The notes under the pieces: model-generated
The model's input: the letters and a program-made list of their open reading frames with translations, nothing else
Databases searched by the model: none
What the model was told of the DNA's origin: nothing
Origin: Halopseudomonas pelagia CL-AP6
Lineage (GTDB): Bacteria > Pseudomonadota > Gammaproteobacteria > Pseudomonadales > Pseudomonadaceae
Direction of reading: 5' to 3'
Length of the DNA: 62,611 nt
Assembly: GCF_000410875.1 (NCBI RefSeq)
Contig: NZ_AROI01000031.1
Location: forward strand, 1 to 62,611
Part shown: positions 52,974 through 62,611 of the stretch, piece after piece
How positions within the stretch are numbered: position 1 is the first letter of the stretch
Layout of the letters: every line of letters starts with the position of its first letter
Position numbers and translations under genes: made by a program

Positions 52974-54746
52974 CTAGGCGGTGTGTGCGCTGAGTCCAAA
53001 CTGCAATTCGGCTAGCCTCGCGTAAAGCGGGCTGCTTTGCATCAGCTCCTGGTGAGTGCCTAAGGCAACCAGTTTGCCCTGTTCAATCACGGCGATGCGA
53101 TCGGCATGCTGCACCGTCGCCAGACGATGGGCAATCACCAGGGTAGTACGGCCCTGCATCAGCGCCGGCAATGCCTGCTGAATCAAATGCTCGCTCTGCG
53201 CGTCAAGTGCGCTGGTGGCTTCATCGAGCAGCAGTATCGGCGCATCGGTCAGCAACGCCCGGGCGATTGCCAGCCGTTGCTTCTGCCCGCCAGACAAGCC
53301 CAAGCCGGCATCGCCCAAGGGTGTGTCATAACCTTGCGGCATGGCGTTGATGAACTCTTCGGCGTGCGCCGCGCGGGCAGCGTTGATCACTGCCTGCATG
53401 TCGGCTTCAGGACGTCCGTAACGAATATTGTCAGCGACACTGCCGTAGAACAATGCCGGGTTTTGCGATACCAGAGCAAAGCAGCGGCGCAGGTCGGCCG
53501 GATCCAGTTGGCGAATATCACAGCCTTCCAGGGTTATCCGCCCGGCACTGGGATCGAAGAAGCGCAGTAGTAGATCCAGTAACGTGGACTTGCCGGCGCC
53601 TGAGGGTCCAACCAGCGCCAGGGTTTCTCCGGCGCGTACTTGCAGATCTAAGCCATCAATGGCGTTAACCTCGGGTCGCGTGGGATAGGCAAAGCGTACC
53701 TGCTCGAACGCCAGGTCGCCGCTCACTCTAGCTGGCAGCTGCAGCAGGCCGCTTGAGGGAGCGGTGATTTCGCGCTCGGTCTGCAACAACTCGACAATCC
53801 GCGCACCTGCGCCGGCGGCGCGTTGCAGCTCGCCGATGACTTCGCTCAGGGCGCCAGCAGAAACCCCAACGATCAGGCTGTAAAATACGAAGGCAGCCAA
53901 TTCGCCGCCGCTGATACGCCCGGCGATCACGTCCATGCCGCCGACCCAGAGCATCACGCCGATAGCGCCGAGTACCAGTACGATCACCGCGAAGGTGAGC
54001 CAGGCACGTTGACGGATGCGCTGGCGGGCGACCTCGAACGCCTGTTCAACGACGCTGGAGAAGCGCTGGCGGTCCTGTGCCTGATGGTTGTAAGCCTGCA
54101 CGGTCTTGATCTGGCCGAGAATCTCGCCAACATAGCTGCCGACATCGGCGACCCGGTCCTGACTCTGCCGGGAAAGGCTTCTGACCCGTCGACCAAAAAA
54201 CACAATGGGAGCGATGACCAATGGAATGGCCAGCATGACGATACTGGTCAGCTTGGGATTGGTGATAAATAGCAACACAATGCCGCCCAGCAGCATCAGC
54301 GCATTGCGCAGAGCGATGGATACGGTCGAGCCAATAACAGACTGCAATACGGTGGTGTCGGCGGTCAGTCGCGACTGGATTTCCAGCCCCCGATTGCTTT
54401 CATAGAAGCCTGGATGCAGTTCAATCAGGTGATCGAACACTTGCCGGCGAATGTCAGCCACTACCCGCTCACCAATCCACGAAACCAGGTAGAAGCGCGC
54501 AAAGGTGCCGACAGCCAGTGCCAGAACTAATATCGCGAAAAACCCTACCGACTGGTTGAGTAGCTCCGGCGAGCGAGTAGCGAAGCCCTGGTCAACCAGC
54601 AAGCGTAGCCCCTGACCCAGGGACAGGGTAATAGCGGCAGTAAAGAAGAGTGCCAGCATTGCTCCGGCCACTTGCCAGCGATAGGGTGCAACAAAGCGCA
54701 GGGCCAGGGTCAGGGATTGTCGATGCGTGCCTGCTATAGTCTTCAT
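52974..54746 (-). CDS. ABC exporter half-transporter (MsbA/multidrug type)
   Basis: 590 residues. Six-helix ABC_membrane domain (about 20-300), then an ATPase (about 345-585). Walker A is GPSGAGKST, the Q-loop SQNPALF, the signature LSGGQKQR, Walker B ILLLDEATS and the H-loop IAHR. The helices resemble MsbA-like ABCB exporters. It acts as a homodimer in the inner membrane, moving lipids, drugs or peptides outward. It is convergent with ovoB and divergent from the NSS transporter. The substrate is unknown. Confidence 0.92.
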   Translation of the reverse strand: MKTIAGTHRQSLTLALRFVAPYRWQVAGAMLALFFTAAITLSLGQGLRLLVDQGFATRSPELLNQSVGFFAILVLALAVGTFARFYLVSWIGERVVADIRRQVFDHLIELHPGFYESNRGLEIQSRLTADTTVLQSVIGSTVSIALRNALMLLGGIVLLFITNPKLTSIVMLAIPLVIAPIVFFGRRVRSLSRQSQDRVADVGSYVGEILGQIKTVQAYNHQAQDRQRFSSVVEQAFEVARQRIRQRAWLTFAVIVLVLGAIGVMLWVGGMDVIAGRISGGELAAFVFYSLIVGVSAGALSEVIGELQRAAGAGARIVELLQTEREITAPSSGLLQLPARVSGDLAFEQVRFAYPTRPEVNAIDGLDLQVRAGETLALVGPSGAGKSTLLDLLLRFFDPSAGRITLEGCDIRQLDPADLRRCFALVSQNPALFYGSVADNIRYGRPEADMQAVINAARAAHAEEFINAMPQGYDTPLGDAGLGLSGGQKQRLAIARALLTDAPILLLDEATSALDAQSEHLIQQALPALMQGRTTLVIAHRLATVQHADRIAVIEQGKLVALGTHQELMQSSPLYARLAELQFGLSAHTA

Positions 54747-54832
54747 TGAGCGTCCGGTCGAGATTCGATATTAGCTATGGTACCCTTGCGCGCCTATTTT
54801 TTAACCGTTAATTGCCTGTTGGAAGCCAACTG

Positions 54833-56266
54833 ATGAGTTCTCGAAACATCTGGACCCACAAGGGTACCTTTCTGCTTGCCGCGGTCGGATCCGCGGTTGG
54901 CCTCGGCAACCTGTGGCGCTTTCCGTATCTGACTGGGGAGAACGGTGGCGGGGCCTTTATTCTGGTCTACGCCATGACGATCGCCATTGTCGGTATTCCG
55001 ATTCTGATTGCTGAAACACTGATCGGCCGTGCCAGTCGCAAAAGTCCGATCATGGGTATGAAGTACCTGACCGAAACTCATGGTGTACACAAGGCGTGGC
55101 GGAGCATCGGCTGGATGGGCGCGTCAGCAGCCTTCATCATTCTCAGCTTCTATTCGGTTATTGCCGGCTGGGCCCTGCATTATGCGGGTCTGATGTTCAG
55201 TGGTTCATTGGTGGGTGCGGATGCGACGGCTATTAGCGCGTCCTTCGATGCCTTGCTGGCATCTCCTGCGCTATTGGTGCTGTATCACACGATCTTTATT
55301 GCAGTGTCCGGGCTGATTGTCGGTATGGGTATCCATAAGGGTATTGAGAGTGGCCTACGGTTCATGATGCCAGCACTCTTTCTGATTCTGCTGGTGGTAC
55401 TGGTGTACGCGCTGATGGTAGGCGATGCCGGGGCCGCACTGAGCTTTTTGTTTACCTTCAACCTGCAGGATTTGAGTCTGGAAGGCTGGTTGCAGGCGAT
55501 GGGGCAATCGTTCTTTACCCTGAGTCTGGGCATGGGCGCGATCATGGCTTACGGCGCCTATATGTCGAGTGAGGCTTCGCTGACCCGCACAGCGATATCG
55601 ATTGCGCTGGTCGATACGGTGATTGCTTTGATGGCTGGCGTGGCGATTTTCGCGCTGGTGTTCGGTAGTGGTCTGGAAGCGGGCCAGGGGCCGGGGTTGA
55701 TGTTTGTGACGTTGCCGATCGCCTTCGCCGAGCTGCCTGGTGGGGCGTTTCTGGGCGGCGTATTTTTTCTGTTGGTGATTGGCGCGGCGCTGACCTCAGC
55801 CATCTCGTTGGTTGAGCCTGTAGCGGCTTGGCTAGTGGAGCGTTTCGGCTTTAGCCGGCCGAAGGCGGTGGCATTGATGGTGACCTGTTGCTGGGCATTG
55901 GGCCTGGTCACTGCGTTCAGCTTCAATATCTGGGCGGAGGGTACCTTTACTCAGCGCTGGTTCAATCGTTCGCCGTTTGATGTACTGGAGTTTATTACCA
56001 ATATTCTGATGCCGGTCGGGGGCTTACTGATTGCCTTGTTTGCCGGATGGGCGCTTAGCCGCGATGAAGTGCTCAGAGAGATGGCAACCCACGCAGGTTG
56101 GTTCCGGGTCTGGCAGTTTCTGGTGCGTTTTGTCGCGCCTACTGGCGTCGCCTTTGTATTCTTGCGCACTATTCCGCAGATTGAGGGTAATCTGCTGCCG
56201 GCCGTACTGGCATTGCTGATGATCGGTGCCTTTAGCGCAGGCCGTGTTTTTCTGGTCCGCAGCTGA
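54833..56266 (+). CDS. Sodium-dependent (NSS family) transporter
   Basis: 477 residues from the ATG at 54833 (GGAAG upstream); an earlier in-frame start lacks a site. About 11-12 TM helices in the LeuT fold. TM1 holds the unwound substrate and Na+ region (AVGSAVGLGNLWRFPYLTGENGGGAF), and the TM6 region is SFFTLSLGMGAIMAYGAYM. Bacterial NSS proteins import amino acids or small amines with sodium. The exact substrate is not evident. It is divergent from the ABC exporter gene. Confidence 0.93.
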   Translation: MSSRNIWTHKGTFLLAAVGSAVGLGNLWRFPYLTGENGGGAFILVYAMTIAIVGIPILIAETLIGRASRKSPIMGMKYLTETHGVHKAWRSIGWMGASAAFIILSFYSVIAGWALHYAGLMFSGSLVGADATAISASFDALLASPALLVLYHTIFIAVSGLIVGMGIHKGIESGLRFMMPALFLILLVVLVYALMVGDAGAALSFLFTFNLQDLSLEGWLQAMGQSFFTLSLGMGAIMAYGAYMSSEASLTRTAISIALVDTVIALMAGVAIFALVFGSGLEAGQGPGLMFVTLPIAFAELPGGAFLGGVFFLLVIGAALTSAISLVEPVAAWLVERFGFSRPKAVALMVTCCWALGLVTAFSFNIWAEGTFTQRWFNRSPFDVLEFITNILMPVGGLLIALFAGWALSRDEVLREMATHAGWFRVWQFLVRFVAPTGVAFVFLRTIPQIEGNLLPAVLALLMIGAFSAGRVFLVRS

Positions 56267-56304
56267 GCAAAAGAGTCACAACAGTGCGGCGCTGAAAAGA
56301 GTAT

Positions 56305-57666
56305 TCAGCTCTGTTCTGGAGAGGCGGGTAGCACGGCGGGTTGTTGGCCCAGGCTAACCTGGTTGCGACCCGCGCGCTTGGCTTCATACATGGCCTGGTC
56401 GGCCATATTGATCAGGTCATCTGGCGTCTGCGCATCCGCGGGGTATCTTGCCACTCCCAAGCTGGCGGAGATCTGTACCAGCGTGCCGTGTAGATTAAAT
56501 GGCCGGCAGAGGGTGTCGATGATTTTTGCTGCAACCGTGAGTATCTGCTCTATGGCGTTAACTTCGTTGAGCGCTACGGTGAACTCGTCACCGCCCATGC
56601 GTGCGACGGTGTCCGATTCGCGTACGCAATCCTTGATACGCTCCGCTACCAGCCTTAGCAAGGCGTCACCAGCCTCATGGCCCATGCTGTCATTCACGTC
56701 CTTGAATCCATCCAGATCAATAAACATGACAGCCATGGACAATCCGGCGCGCTCGGCATGACGTAGATCCTGCTGCAGGCGATCGATAAATAGGCGACGG
56801 TTAGGCAGGTCAGTCAGGATGTCAAAATTGGCCTGATGCCAGCTCTGATCTTCGGCGGCTTTACGCAGGGTGATGTCACGGGCAATACCCACAACCGCTT
56901 CTACCACTTCGGGGTAGCCAGCGTCTTGAACCAGTACCGGTGACAGGATGTATTCAAATTGCTGGCCTGCACCGAATGTGTAGGAAAATTCGCCGCGGTA
57001 GCTTTCGCCGGTACTGAGTACCTGTATGAGATTACGCTGCAGGCTTGCAGCAAAATCAAATCCCAAATCAAAACAGGTTTTGCCGATCACTTGCTGTTGC
57101 GGCCGGTCGAACAGGTCGGTCGTCGCTGCGTTGACGTAGACAAAACGCCCCTCTGGATTCAGCACGAAGGTCTGATCGGTTGACGCGCTGAGAATAGTTT
57201 TGAGCAGGCGGGTATCCATATCCTTTTCGGTGGTGTAGCTGGCCAACGCCTCGTCAAGCGATTGGTCGATTGCTTCATTAAAACGCAGAATGTCGTCAAG
57301 GCAGCCGGGTGTGGTGGCTGGATCGACTTCCTTTATCCATAAGCGCAAAACATTGACGCGCAATGCCCGATATTCCGAAATGGCTTCGTTGATTGTAAAG
57401 CCCGCACTCAGGCGATCCATGCCATGGTCTTCTGCCGCAGTATCGGCGTTGGCATCCCGTGGCGCCTGCCCCTTGGAACGAGCGATTTGCTCATCCTCGG
57501 TCTGTGGTTTGTCCAGGTCGGCGGCGATGGATACGAGCATTTCCCTGGCATGATCGCGACGGCCGGTCTTGTCCAGTTTCTCGGCTGATTCGATGGTGAG
57601 CGCGAACTTGTCCCACTCCAGAAGCAAGGTCTCGATATTGTTGCGGATAAATTCAGCCAGCTTCAC
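56305..57666 (-). CDS. Diguanylate cyclase with RsbRD-like and PAS sensor domains
   Basis: 453 residues from a GTG start (GAGGTAACC upstream). An N-terminal RsbRD-like helical domain (about 10-150) precedes a PAS domain (about 155-275, FVLNPEGRFVYVNAATTDLFDR). The GGDEF domain (about 290-440) has an intact active site MGGDEF, and RESD five residues earlier forms the inhibitory I-site. It makes cyclic di-GMP in response to an unknown, possibly redox or ligand, signal; there is no EAL domain. Cytosolic, no membrane segment. Confidence 0.92.
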   Translation of the reverse strand: MKLAEFIRNNIETLLLEWDKFALTIESAEKLDKTGRRDHAREMLVSIAADLDKPQTEDEQIARSKGQAPRDANADTAAEDHGMDRLSAGFTINEAISEYRALRVNVLRLWIKEVDPATTPGCLDDILRFNEAIDQSLDEALASYTTEKDMDTRLLKTILSASTDQTFVLNPEGRFVYVNAATTDLFDRPQQQVIGKTCFDLGFDFAASLQRNLIQVLSTGESYRGEFSYTFGAGQQFEYILSPVLVQDAGYPEVVEAVVGIARDITLRKAAEDQSWHQANFDILTDLPNRRLFIDRLQQDLRHAERAGLSMAVMFIDLDGFKDVNDSMGHEAGDALLRLVAERIKDCVRESDTVARMGGDEFTVALNEVNAIEQILTVAAKIIDTLCRPFNLHGTLVQISASLGVARYPADAQTPDDLINMADQAMYEAKRAGRNQVSLGQQPAVLPASPEQS

Positions 57667-58066
57667 CGGTTACCTCACATGCGTACTTTGTTCAGGCTTG
57701 GCACCTCGGTAATGTGAGTCCGGTGGACCAACGTTACCCATATGGCAAACACCCGCAGAGGCATTCGTTATTTCGTGTGGGCCAATATATCACCGTTTTG
57801 GCTTCAGGGATGCATTGCGGATGAGTGCTGGCTTATGGCCTTGGCCTGGCTGGAGGCTGCGGTTGCCGTGAGGTCAGCTCAACTTCGGCGCCGGGCGCGG
57901 AGTATTTGAAAGACATCAGCAGTGTCTGCCGCCAGGAAATAACTAAGTGCGTCTCGGACCTGTGTAGCAACAGTCTGTTGCCAGCAGTGCTTGGGCTTTT
58001 CTGGCATTATTGCGGTCTATGTTCTACCTGCCTCCTCGGTAGACCACCCGTCATTCTGGATACTAC
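57667..58066. other. Intergenic region between divergent GGDEF and Bcr/CflA genes
   Basis: 400 bases expected to hold both promoters. Short open frames without recognisable content occur. A small inverted repeat (CTACC...GGTAG) lies at about 58024-58042, near the MFS start. No other structure was seen. Confidence 0.5.
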
Positions 58067-59242
58067 ATGCCGCTTAAAATACTGCTCATTCTGGGTGGTC
58101 TCAGTGCCTTTGGCCCGCTGGCGATTGATCTTTATCTGCCTGCTTTTCCGGCCATGGCCACCGCCTTTGGCACTGACATCGAGCATATACAGCTCAGCAT
58201 GTCAGTGTATTTTCTCGGATTGGCCTCGGGCCAATTGTTCTACGGACCTATCGCCGATCGCTACGGCCGCCGCAAGCCATTGATGTTTGGCATCGCCTTG
58301 TTCTGTTTGGCCTCATTAGCGTGCGCGCTGGCACCGACGCTTGAATGGCTGCTGGCAGCGCGTTTTGCTCAGGCATTGGGTGGTTGTGCGGGTATGGTGG
58401 TAACGCGGGCGGTAGTACGCGACCTATGCAAACCGATTGATGCCGCCAAGGCGTTTTCGCAACTGATGCTGGTCATGGGGGTGGCACCTATCCTGGCGCC
58501 ATTGGCCGGTGGTTGGTTGCTCAAACTAGGTGGCTGGCCGTCGATCTTCCTGTTTCTGACGCTGTTTTCCGGTTTGTTTGCCTTCGCGGTGTATTTCGGT
58601 CTGCGTGAAACGCTGTCTCTACATGAACGACCAGCGCTGTCCACGGCGTTGGGCCGCTATAGGGGCTTGCTGCGCGAGCCGGTGTTTATGTACCACGCGC
58701 TGACTGGTGGCATTGCGATTGCCGGTATGTTCGCCTACATCGCCGGGTCGCCGTTTATCATTATTGAACTCTACGGTATTGCGCCGGAGCACTTCGGCTG
58801 GTTTTTCGGCGCGAACGCGGCAGGATTTATTCTGTTTGCCCAGTTCAACAGCAAAATGCTGCGTCGCCGGCCTCCGGTGAAATTGCTCCAACGCACTTCG
58901 CTGATTTATCTGTTGTGTACTTTTTGGCTGTTGGGTACTGCACTATGGCAGCCGGAGTCGCTGTGGCCACTGATGCTGCCGCTGTTTGGCAGTGTGGCGG
59001 TGATCGCGCTGGTACTACCCAACTCGTCCGCCTGCGCGATGGCCGGGCATGGGCATCAGGCGGGTGTAGCTTCAGCTCTGATGGGGACCATGCAGTTTGT
59101 GATTGCAGGCATTACTTCCGCCCTGGTCGGATTGCTGCATAACGGCACGGCATTGCCCATGGCTGGCGTGATGGCCGGCTGTGGCGTTCTGGTGGTAGTC
59201 ATGGCGCGGCAGGCGCGGCGCGCGGGCGGTTTGAATTTCTGA
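58067..59242 (+). CDS. Bcr/CflA-family MFS multidrug transporter
   Basis: 391 residues, 12 TM helices. The loop between TM2 and TM3 has the MFS motif GPIADRYGRRKPL, and the start reads LGGLSAFGPLAIDLYLPAFPAMA, typical of DHA1 Bcr/CflA drug antiporters. The substrate range (bicyclomycin, sulfonamides, chloramphenicol and others) cannot be decided. It is convergent with selB, whose stop is 16 bases away. Confidence 0.93.
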   Translation: MPLKILLILGGLSAFGPLAIDLYLPAFPAMATAFGTDIEHIQLSMSVYFLGLASGQLFYGPIADRYGRRKPLMFGIALFCLASLACALAPTLEWLLAARFAQALGGCAGMVVTRAVVRDLCKPIDAAKAFSQLMLVMGVAPILAPLAGGWLLKLGGWPSIFLFLTLFSGLFAFAVYFGLRETLSLHERPALSTALGRYRGLLREPVFMYHALTGGIAIAGMFAYIAGSPFIIIELYGIAPEHFGWFFGANAAGFILFAQFNSKMLRRRPPVKLLQRTSLIYLLCTFWLLGTALWQPESLWPLMLPLFGSVAVIALVLPNSSACAMAGHGHQAGVASALMGTMQFVIAGITSALVGLLHNGTALPMAGVMAGCGVLVVVMARQARRAGGLNF

Positions 59243-59258
59243 GCGTTACACCCTGCGT

Positions 59259-61118
59259 TCAGGCCAGCCGGCGATACTGCCCGCTCTGACGGCTTAGCCC
59301 GACCTTGTCGAAGTACTCCAATAGGGCCACGCTGTGATTGCGGCCGATGCCGCTATGGTCGCGGAAGCTAGCGGTGCTGAACTGCCCCTGGTTGTTTTGC
59401 GTTGCCAGCTCGTTGGCCAGACTCAGCAAGTGGTCGATGCTCTCTGGCAGCAGGTAGCGATTACGTCCGATACATATCAATAGCCCTAATGAGCATAACC
59501 TGTCGAGCCTAGGCATCAGCCCGGCCTTGTCCAGCCGCAACTGCGTCATCAGCTCGCCGATAATTGGCGGGCGTGGGGCGCAGGCGTGGAAGGCGGGCAG
59601 CAATTGCTCAAACCAGCTCAGAGTTTGCGCGTCTGGTTCCGGCTGATGGCCAGGCAGATGCAAGCTGGGACCGCTTTGCTGCAGTATCTGGCCGTTGAGC
59701 GCGTGGCGGATTATCGTGCTCAGCAGCCGACTATTCGTAGGCAAACCCAGATGCCTGGCCAGTTGCGGGCGGTTCATGCCGGCCTGATCGGGATGTCGGT
59801 CATGATGCTCGGCCAACGCTGCCAGCAAATACTGCAGACCTTGATCATAATCAGATCGACGGCAAATCCAGTTGCCAACGCGAAGGGTATCCGGATGCTG
59901 TGCCCACGCCGGCTCTTTGCTTAGATGCCGGGCGAGCATAAAGCACCCCAGATCTACTCCGTCCGGCAATACCCTCAGCAGGCTCTGCATGACCTGATCT
60001 GCATCGGGACTATCCATGGCGAGCAGCGCTGCGAGTCGATCTGGCCGCTGGCGGCCCTTGCTTTGGGTGAACGGGTCAATAACCCAGCCGCTGCCGAGCA
60101 GCTTGCGGCTGGCCGGGTCGCGGATGATAAAACGCTCGCCGTAGCGGCAACATACCGGCCGGTCTAGAATCCACTGTCCGTAGGGCCGGTCAGCGGGTAA
60201 AGGCTCACCTTTCAGGGGCACGCAACGCGCGTTGAATACTGCATTGCCCATGTGCAACTGCAGTGTGCCGCGATTGGGGAGGCCAGCTATCAGCTCCAAT
60301 CGACTATCAAAACATGCGGTGGGCGCGAAAATGGCTGCGTCGAGCAACTGGCTGCCACGGCTAAGATCTGAGCCGACCAGCTCACCCACCAGGTTCAAGG
60401 CGCAACGTTGGCCGGCCTGAGCTGTGGTAACGGTCTGGCCATGCACCTGAATACTGCGTATTCGCAAGGGCGTGCCGTTATCGGACAAGCGCAAGGTATC
60501 CCCGATCTGGATACGTCCGCTCAGCAGGGTGCCGGTAACAATATTGCCCGCACCCGGTTGGCTGAAATGGCGATCAATGCTCATCCGCGCAGGGCCTTGA
60601 TCATCCGTGGCGGGGAAGCTGTTGGCCCAGGCATTGAGCTGATCGATAAGTGCAGCAACGCCGTCGCCGCTCAGGCTGTCGATCAGAAAGCTCGGTGGCT
60701 GTTCAATAGACAGCTCGGCTAGCAGGTCTATCACCTCCTGTTGTACCTGCCGGGCGCGCTCATCGGTGACGTTGGCGCATTTGCTGACGGCCACCACGAC
60801 CGGTCTGCCGCCGAGGAGCTTGAGCACCTGCAGATGATCCAGGGTCTGCGGCATAACCCCGTCATCGGCCGCAACCACCAGCATCACCGCATCCACACAA
60901 CCCATACCGGCGAGCAGGGTGCGCATGAATTTTTCATGGCCGGGTACATCGACCAGGTCGATCGTCTTGCCGTTAGCGCATTCAAGCCAGGCGTAACCGA
61001 GCTCTATACTCATGCCGCGGCGCATTTCCTCTGCGGTCCGGTCGGTATGCTGCCCGGTCAGGGCCTTGATCAGCGCTGTTTTGCCGTGGTCGACATGACC
61101 CGCAGTGGCAATGATCAT
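59259..61118 (-). CDS. selB: Selenocysteine-specific elongation factor SelB
   Basis: 619 residues. GTPase domain (about 1-170) with G1 GHVDHGKT, G2 region [11 protein letters not shown] and G3 DVPGHE. Two EF-Tu-like beta-barrel domains follow (about 175-370). C-terminal winged-helix domains (about 430-619) bind the SECIS hairpin in mRNA. In the G4 loop the usual T/N-K-x-Asp reads [10 protein letters not shown], so the guanine-specific Asp is replaced by Ala. The start overlaps selA by 4 bases. SelB delivers Sec-tRNA to in-frame UGA codons. No selenoprotein, SECIS or selC was recognised here. Confidence 0.95.
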   Translation of the reverse strand: MIIATAGHVDHGKTALIKALTGQHTDRTAEEMRRGMSIELGYAWLECANGKTIDLVDVPGHEKFMRTLLAGMGCVDAVMLVVAADDGVMPQTLDHLQVLKLLGGRPVVVAVSKCANVTDERARQVQQEVIDLLAELSIEQPPSFLIDSLSGDGVAALIDQLNAWANSFPATDDQGPARMSIDRHFSQPGAGNIVTGTLLSGRIQIGDTLRLSDNGTPLRIRSIQVHGQTVTTAQAGQRCALNLVGELVGSDLSRGSQLLDAAIFAPTACFDSRLELIAGLPNRGTLQLHMGNAVFNARCVPLKGEPLPADRPYGQWILDRPVCCRYGERFIIRDPASRKLLGSGWVIDPFTQSKGRQRPDRLAALLAMDSPDADQVMQSLLRVLPDGVDLGCFMLARHLSKEPAWAQHPDTLRVGNWICRRSDYDQGLQYLLAALAEHHDRHPDQAGMNRPQLARHLGLPTNSRLLSTIIRHALNGQILQQSGPSLHLPGHQPEPDAQTLSWFEQLLPAFHACAPRPPIIGELMTQLRLDKAGLMPRLDRLCSLGLLICIGRNRYLLPESIDHLLSLANELATQNNQGQFSTASFRDHSGIGRNHSVALLEYFDKVGLSRQSGQYRRLA

Positions 61119-62524
61119 GCGAAGGGCTGTGCTCTAAGCTGCGCGACCAACAGCCTTTCCTCATCCAGGCAACGCAGGTCGAGCAACAGTTGGCCGTCAT
61201 GCAATCGGCCAATGATCGGTACCGGTAGCTGCATCAAGGCGCTTTGCAGGCGCTGCAGCTGCTTGTTGGCGCTGCGCTTGCCAGCGGTCGGCTGCAAGGC
61301 AATGGCGCAACTTGGCAGCCTTTCTACCGGCAAAGAACCGCTGCCAATTTGCCCCATTACATCAACCGCCAAGACCTGAGCGGCATCACCTGACCAGGCT
61401 TGGAATACCGCCAGCATGCCGTCCACTTGCTGGCGGATGTCCTTTTGCGGTCGACTCAACCAGCGCAGGCTTGGCAGTCGTTCGGCAAGCTTTTCCGGGC
61501 GGGCGTAGAGCTTGAGTACCGCTTCCAGTGCGGCGAGCGTCAGCTTGTCGCAGCGCAGAGCACGCTTGAGCGGGTTCTTTTTCAGCTTGTCGATCAGAGC
61601 GCGTTTGCCGACAATAAGGCCAGCCTGGGGGCCGCCGAGCAGCTTGTCGCCGCTGAAAGTGATCAGGTCAGCGCCGTGAGCGATGCTGTCCATCGGCGTG
61701 GGTTCATAGGGCAGGCCCCATTGGCGCATGTCGATCAGGCTGCCGCTGCCCAGATCGATAGCGTAGGGCAGTCCCTGAGCATGCGCGGCCTGGGCTATCT
61801 GCGGTTCCGGCACGCTGGCGGTAAAGCCTTGAATAGAATAGTTGCTGGCATGGATGGTCATCAGCAGCCCGGTTCTGGCGCTGATCGCTTCGACATAGTC
61901 GCGCAAATGGGTGCGATTGGTGGTGCCAACCTCGAGCAACTTGGCCTGGGCGCGGCGCATAATATCCGGTACGCGAAAAGCGCCGCCGATTTCCACCAGC
62001 TCACCGCGCGATACCAATACCTCCTTGCCTTTGGCCAGGGTATTGAGCGTCAGCAACACCGCCGCGGCGTTATTGTTGACCACGGTGGCCGCTTCGGCAC
62101 CGGTCAGGCGGCAGAGCCACGCCTCAACATGGCTGTCGCGATCGCCGCGTTTGCCTTTGTCCAGATCGAACTCCAGATTACTCGCGCTGCGGGCGATATC
62201 GCACATGGCCTCTATGGCTTCTTCGGGCAAAGGCGCGCGGCCCAGATTGGTATGCAGCACGGTGCCGGTAAGATTGAATACCTTGCGCAGCGAGGGGGCG
62301 AGCAGTTGAAGTAACTGCTGCTGCACATGCTCGACAAATTGATCCGGCGCGCACGGTTGGCTGTCGATTCTGAGCCGATTCAGCTCATCGCTAACGATTT
62401 TCTGGGTCAGGTTGCGGCCGTGGTGTTCGGCCAGTTCGCAGATGATTGGCCAGTTGAGTACCTGGTCAACGGAGGGCAGGGTACGACGCACATCGGGGGA
62501 TGTCGCCAGGTCGGTATTCAGCAC
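61115..62524 (-). CDS. selA: L-seryl-tRNA(Sec) selenium transferase SelA
   Basis: 469 residues from a GTG start. It is a PLP enzyme that turns Ser-tRNA(Sec) into Sec-tRNA(Sec) with selenophosphate. The N-terminal tRNA-binding part (about 1-85, LPSVDQVLNWP) precedes the PLP domain. The lysine is in FSGDKLLGGPQAG, and the cofactor loop VVNNNAAAVLLTLN is intact. Its last 4 bases overlap the selB start, so the two are coupled. selD and selC are outside the window. A selenoprotein such as formate dehydrogenase is expected elsewhere in the genome. Confidence 0.96.
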   Translation of the reverse strand: MLNTDLATSPDVRRTLPSVDQVLNWPIICELAEHHGRNLTQKIVSDELNRLRIDSQPCAPDQFVEHVQQQLLQLLAPSLRKVFNLTGTVLHTNLGRAPLPEEAIEAMCDIARSASNLEFDLDKGKRGDRDSHVEAWLCRLTGAEAATVVNNNAAAVLLTLNTLAKGKEVLVSRGELVEIGGAFRVPDIMRRAQAKLLEVGTTNRTHLRDYVEAISARTGLLMTIHASNYSIQGFTASVPEPQIAQAAHAQGLPYAIDLGSGSLIDMRQWGLPYEPTPMDSIAHGADLITFSGDKLLGGPQAGLIVGKRALIDKLKKNPLKRALRCDKLTLAALEAVLKLYARPEKLAERLPSLRWLSRPQKDIRQQVDGMLAVFQAWSGDAAQVLAVDVMGQIGSGSLPVERLPSCAIALQPTAGKRSANKQLQRLQSALMQLPVPIIGRLHDGQLLLDLRCLDEERLLVAQLRAQPFA

Positions 62525-62611
62525 TTAGCACTAGCCTCATGAGGGGGTGATGCAAAGCAGGACGGCTGATTGTCGAGATCGGTGTTCTGCGCGGATGGGG
62601 GCACCCCGGTA

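Noticed and set aside
61400..62314. A 304-codon frame antisense to selA
   Set aside because: Shadow of a well-supported gene; its residues show no domain pattern.
59259..62611. selC tRNA or a SECIS-bearing selenoprotein near selAB
   Set aside because: No tRNA-like cloverleaf or in-frame UGA in a recognisable selenoprotein was seen; both are probably outside the window.

Overview
The window reads as chromosome of a Pseudomonas-lineage gammaproteobacterium. The most likely group is the marine and saline Halopseudomonas (P. pertucinogena) clade. This is inferred from Pseudomonas-type gene sets (lldR/lldP/lldD/dld, ftnA and bfrB with bfd, RhlE, selAB) combined with an ectoine hydroxylase, an encapsulated-ferritin-like protein and a PETase-like polyester hydrolase. 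No rRNA, tRNA, insertion sequence, prophage or CRISPR array was recognised. Genes are densely packed on both strands, and most long overlapping frames are antisense shadows.

Region by region. 1-5 kb: end of an Ig-like/DUF3494 adhesin or ice-binding-type protein, an OprC-like copper TonB receptor with a DUF2946 partner, a VOC protein and a heme-less FtnA ferritin. 5-11.7 kb: lactate module, with lldP-lldD-dld divergent from lldR and two near-identical LldR operators between them. 11.7-16.2 kb: a GH13_18 phosphorylase, a ZnuD-like zinc receptor with a His-rich loop behind a Zur-type palindrome, and DUF2798. 16.2-22 kb: lipoprotein 5'-nucleotidase, hotdog-like protein, LysR regulator divergent from a YdcZ pair, and an orphan PAAR protein. 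22-25 kb: a secreted polyester hydrolase with a 42-bp palindrome upstream, and a DUF1329 protein. 25-34 kb: RhlE helicase, lemA-TPM-TPM operon, a chemoreceptor with a 3-residue gap in its signalling tip, solitary ectD, a DsbA-like protein, a GNAT enzyme and HPF. 34-37 kb: LysE exporter, orphan EncFtn-type ferritin, META lipoprotein and heme-type BfrB. 37-40 kb: an ECF42-type sigma factor with two YciI (DGPF) genes and a matching candidate promoter. 40-49 kb: alkA-ogt alkylation repair, EamA/LysR pair, bfd with a Fur-like box, and an RND efflux pair. 49-53 kb: ovoA and a PLP C-S lyase, together a probable ovothiol operon. 53-62.6 kb: ABC exporter, NSS transporter, diguanylate cyclase, Bcr/CflA transporter and selB-selA.

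How the genes fit together. Three themes recur. Metal handling covers copper and zinc receptors and iron storage in three ferritin types plus Bfd. Stress and redox protection covers ovothiol, alkylation repair, ECF42/DGPF and hydroxyectoine. Use of external carbon covers both lactate isomers, polyester or cutin-like substrates, and an alpha-glucoside phosphorylase. The most noteworthy items are the polyester hydrolase with its palindrome, the ovoA-lyase operon, the ECF42 locus with its promoter, the orphan EncFtn protein, the altered chemoreceptor hairpin and the altered SelB G4 motif.
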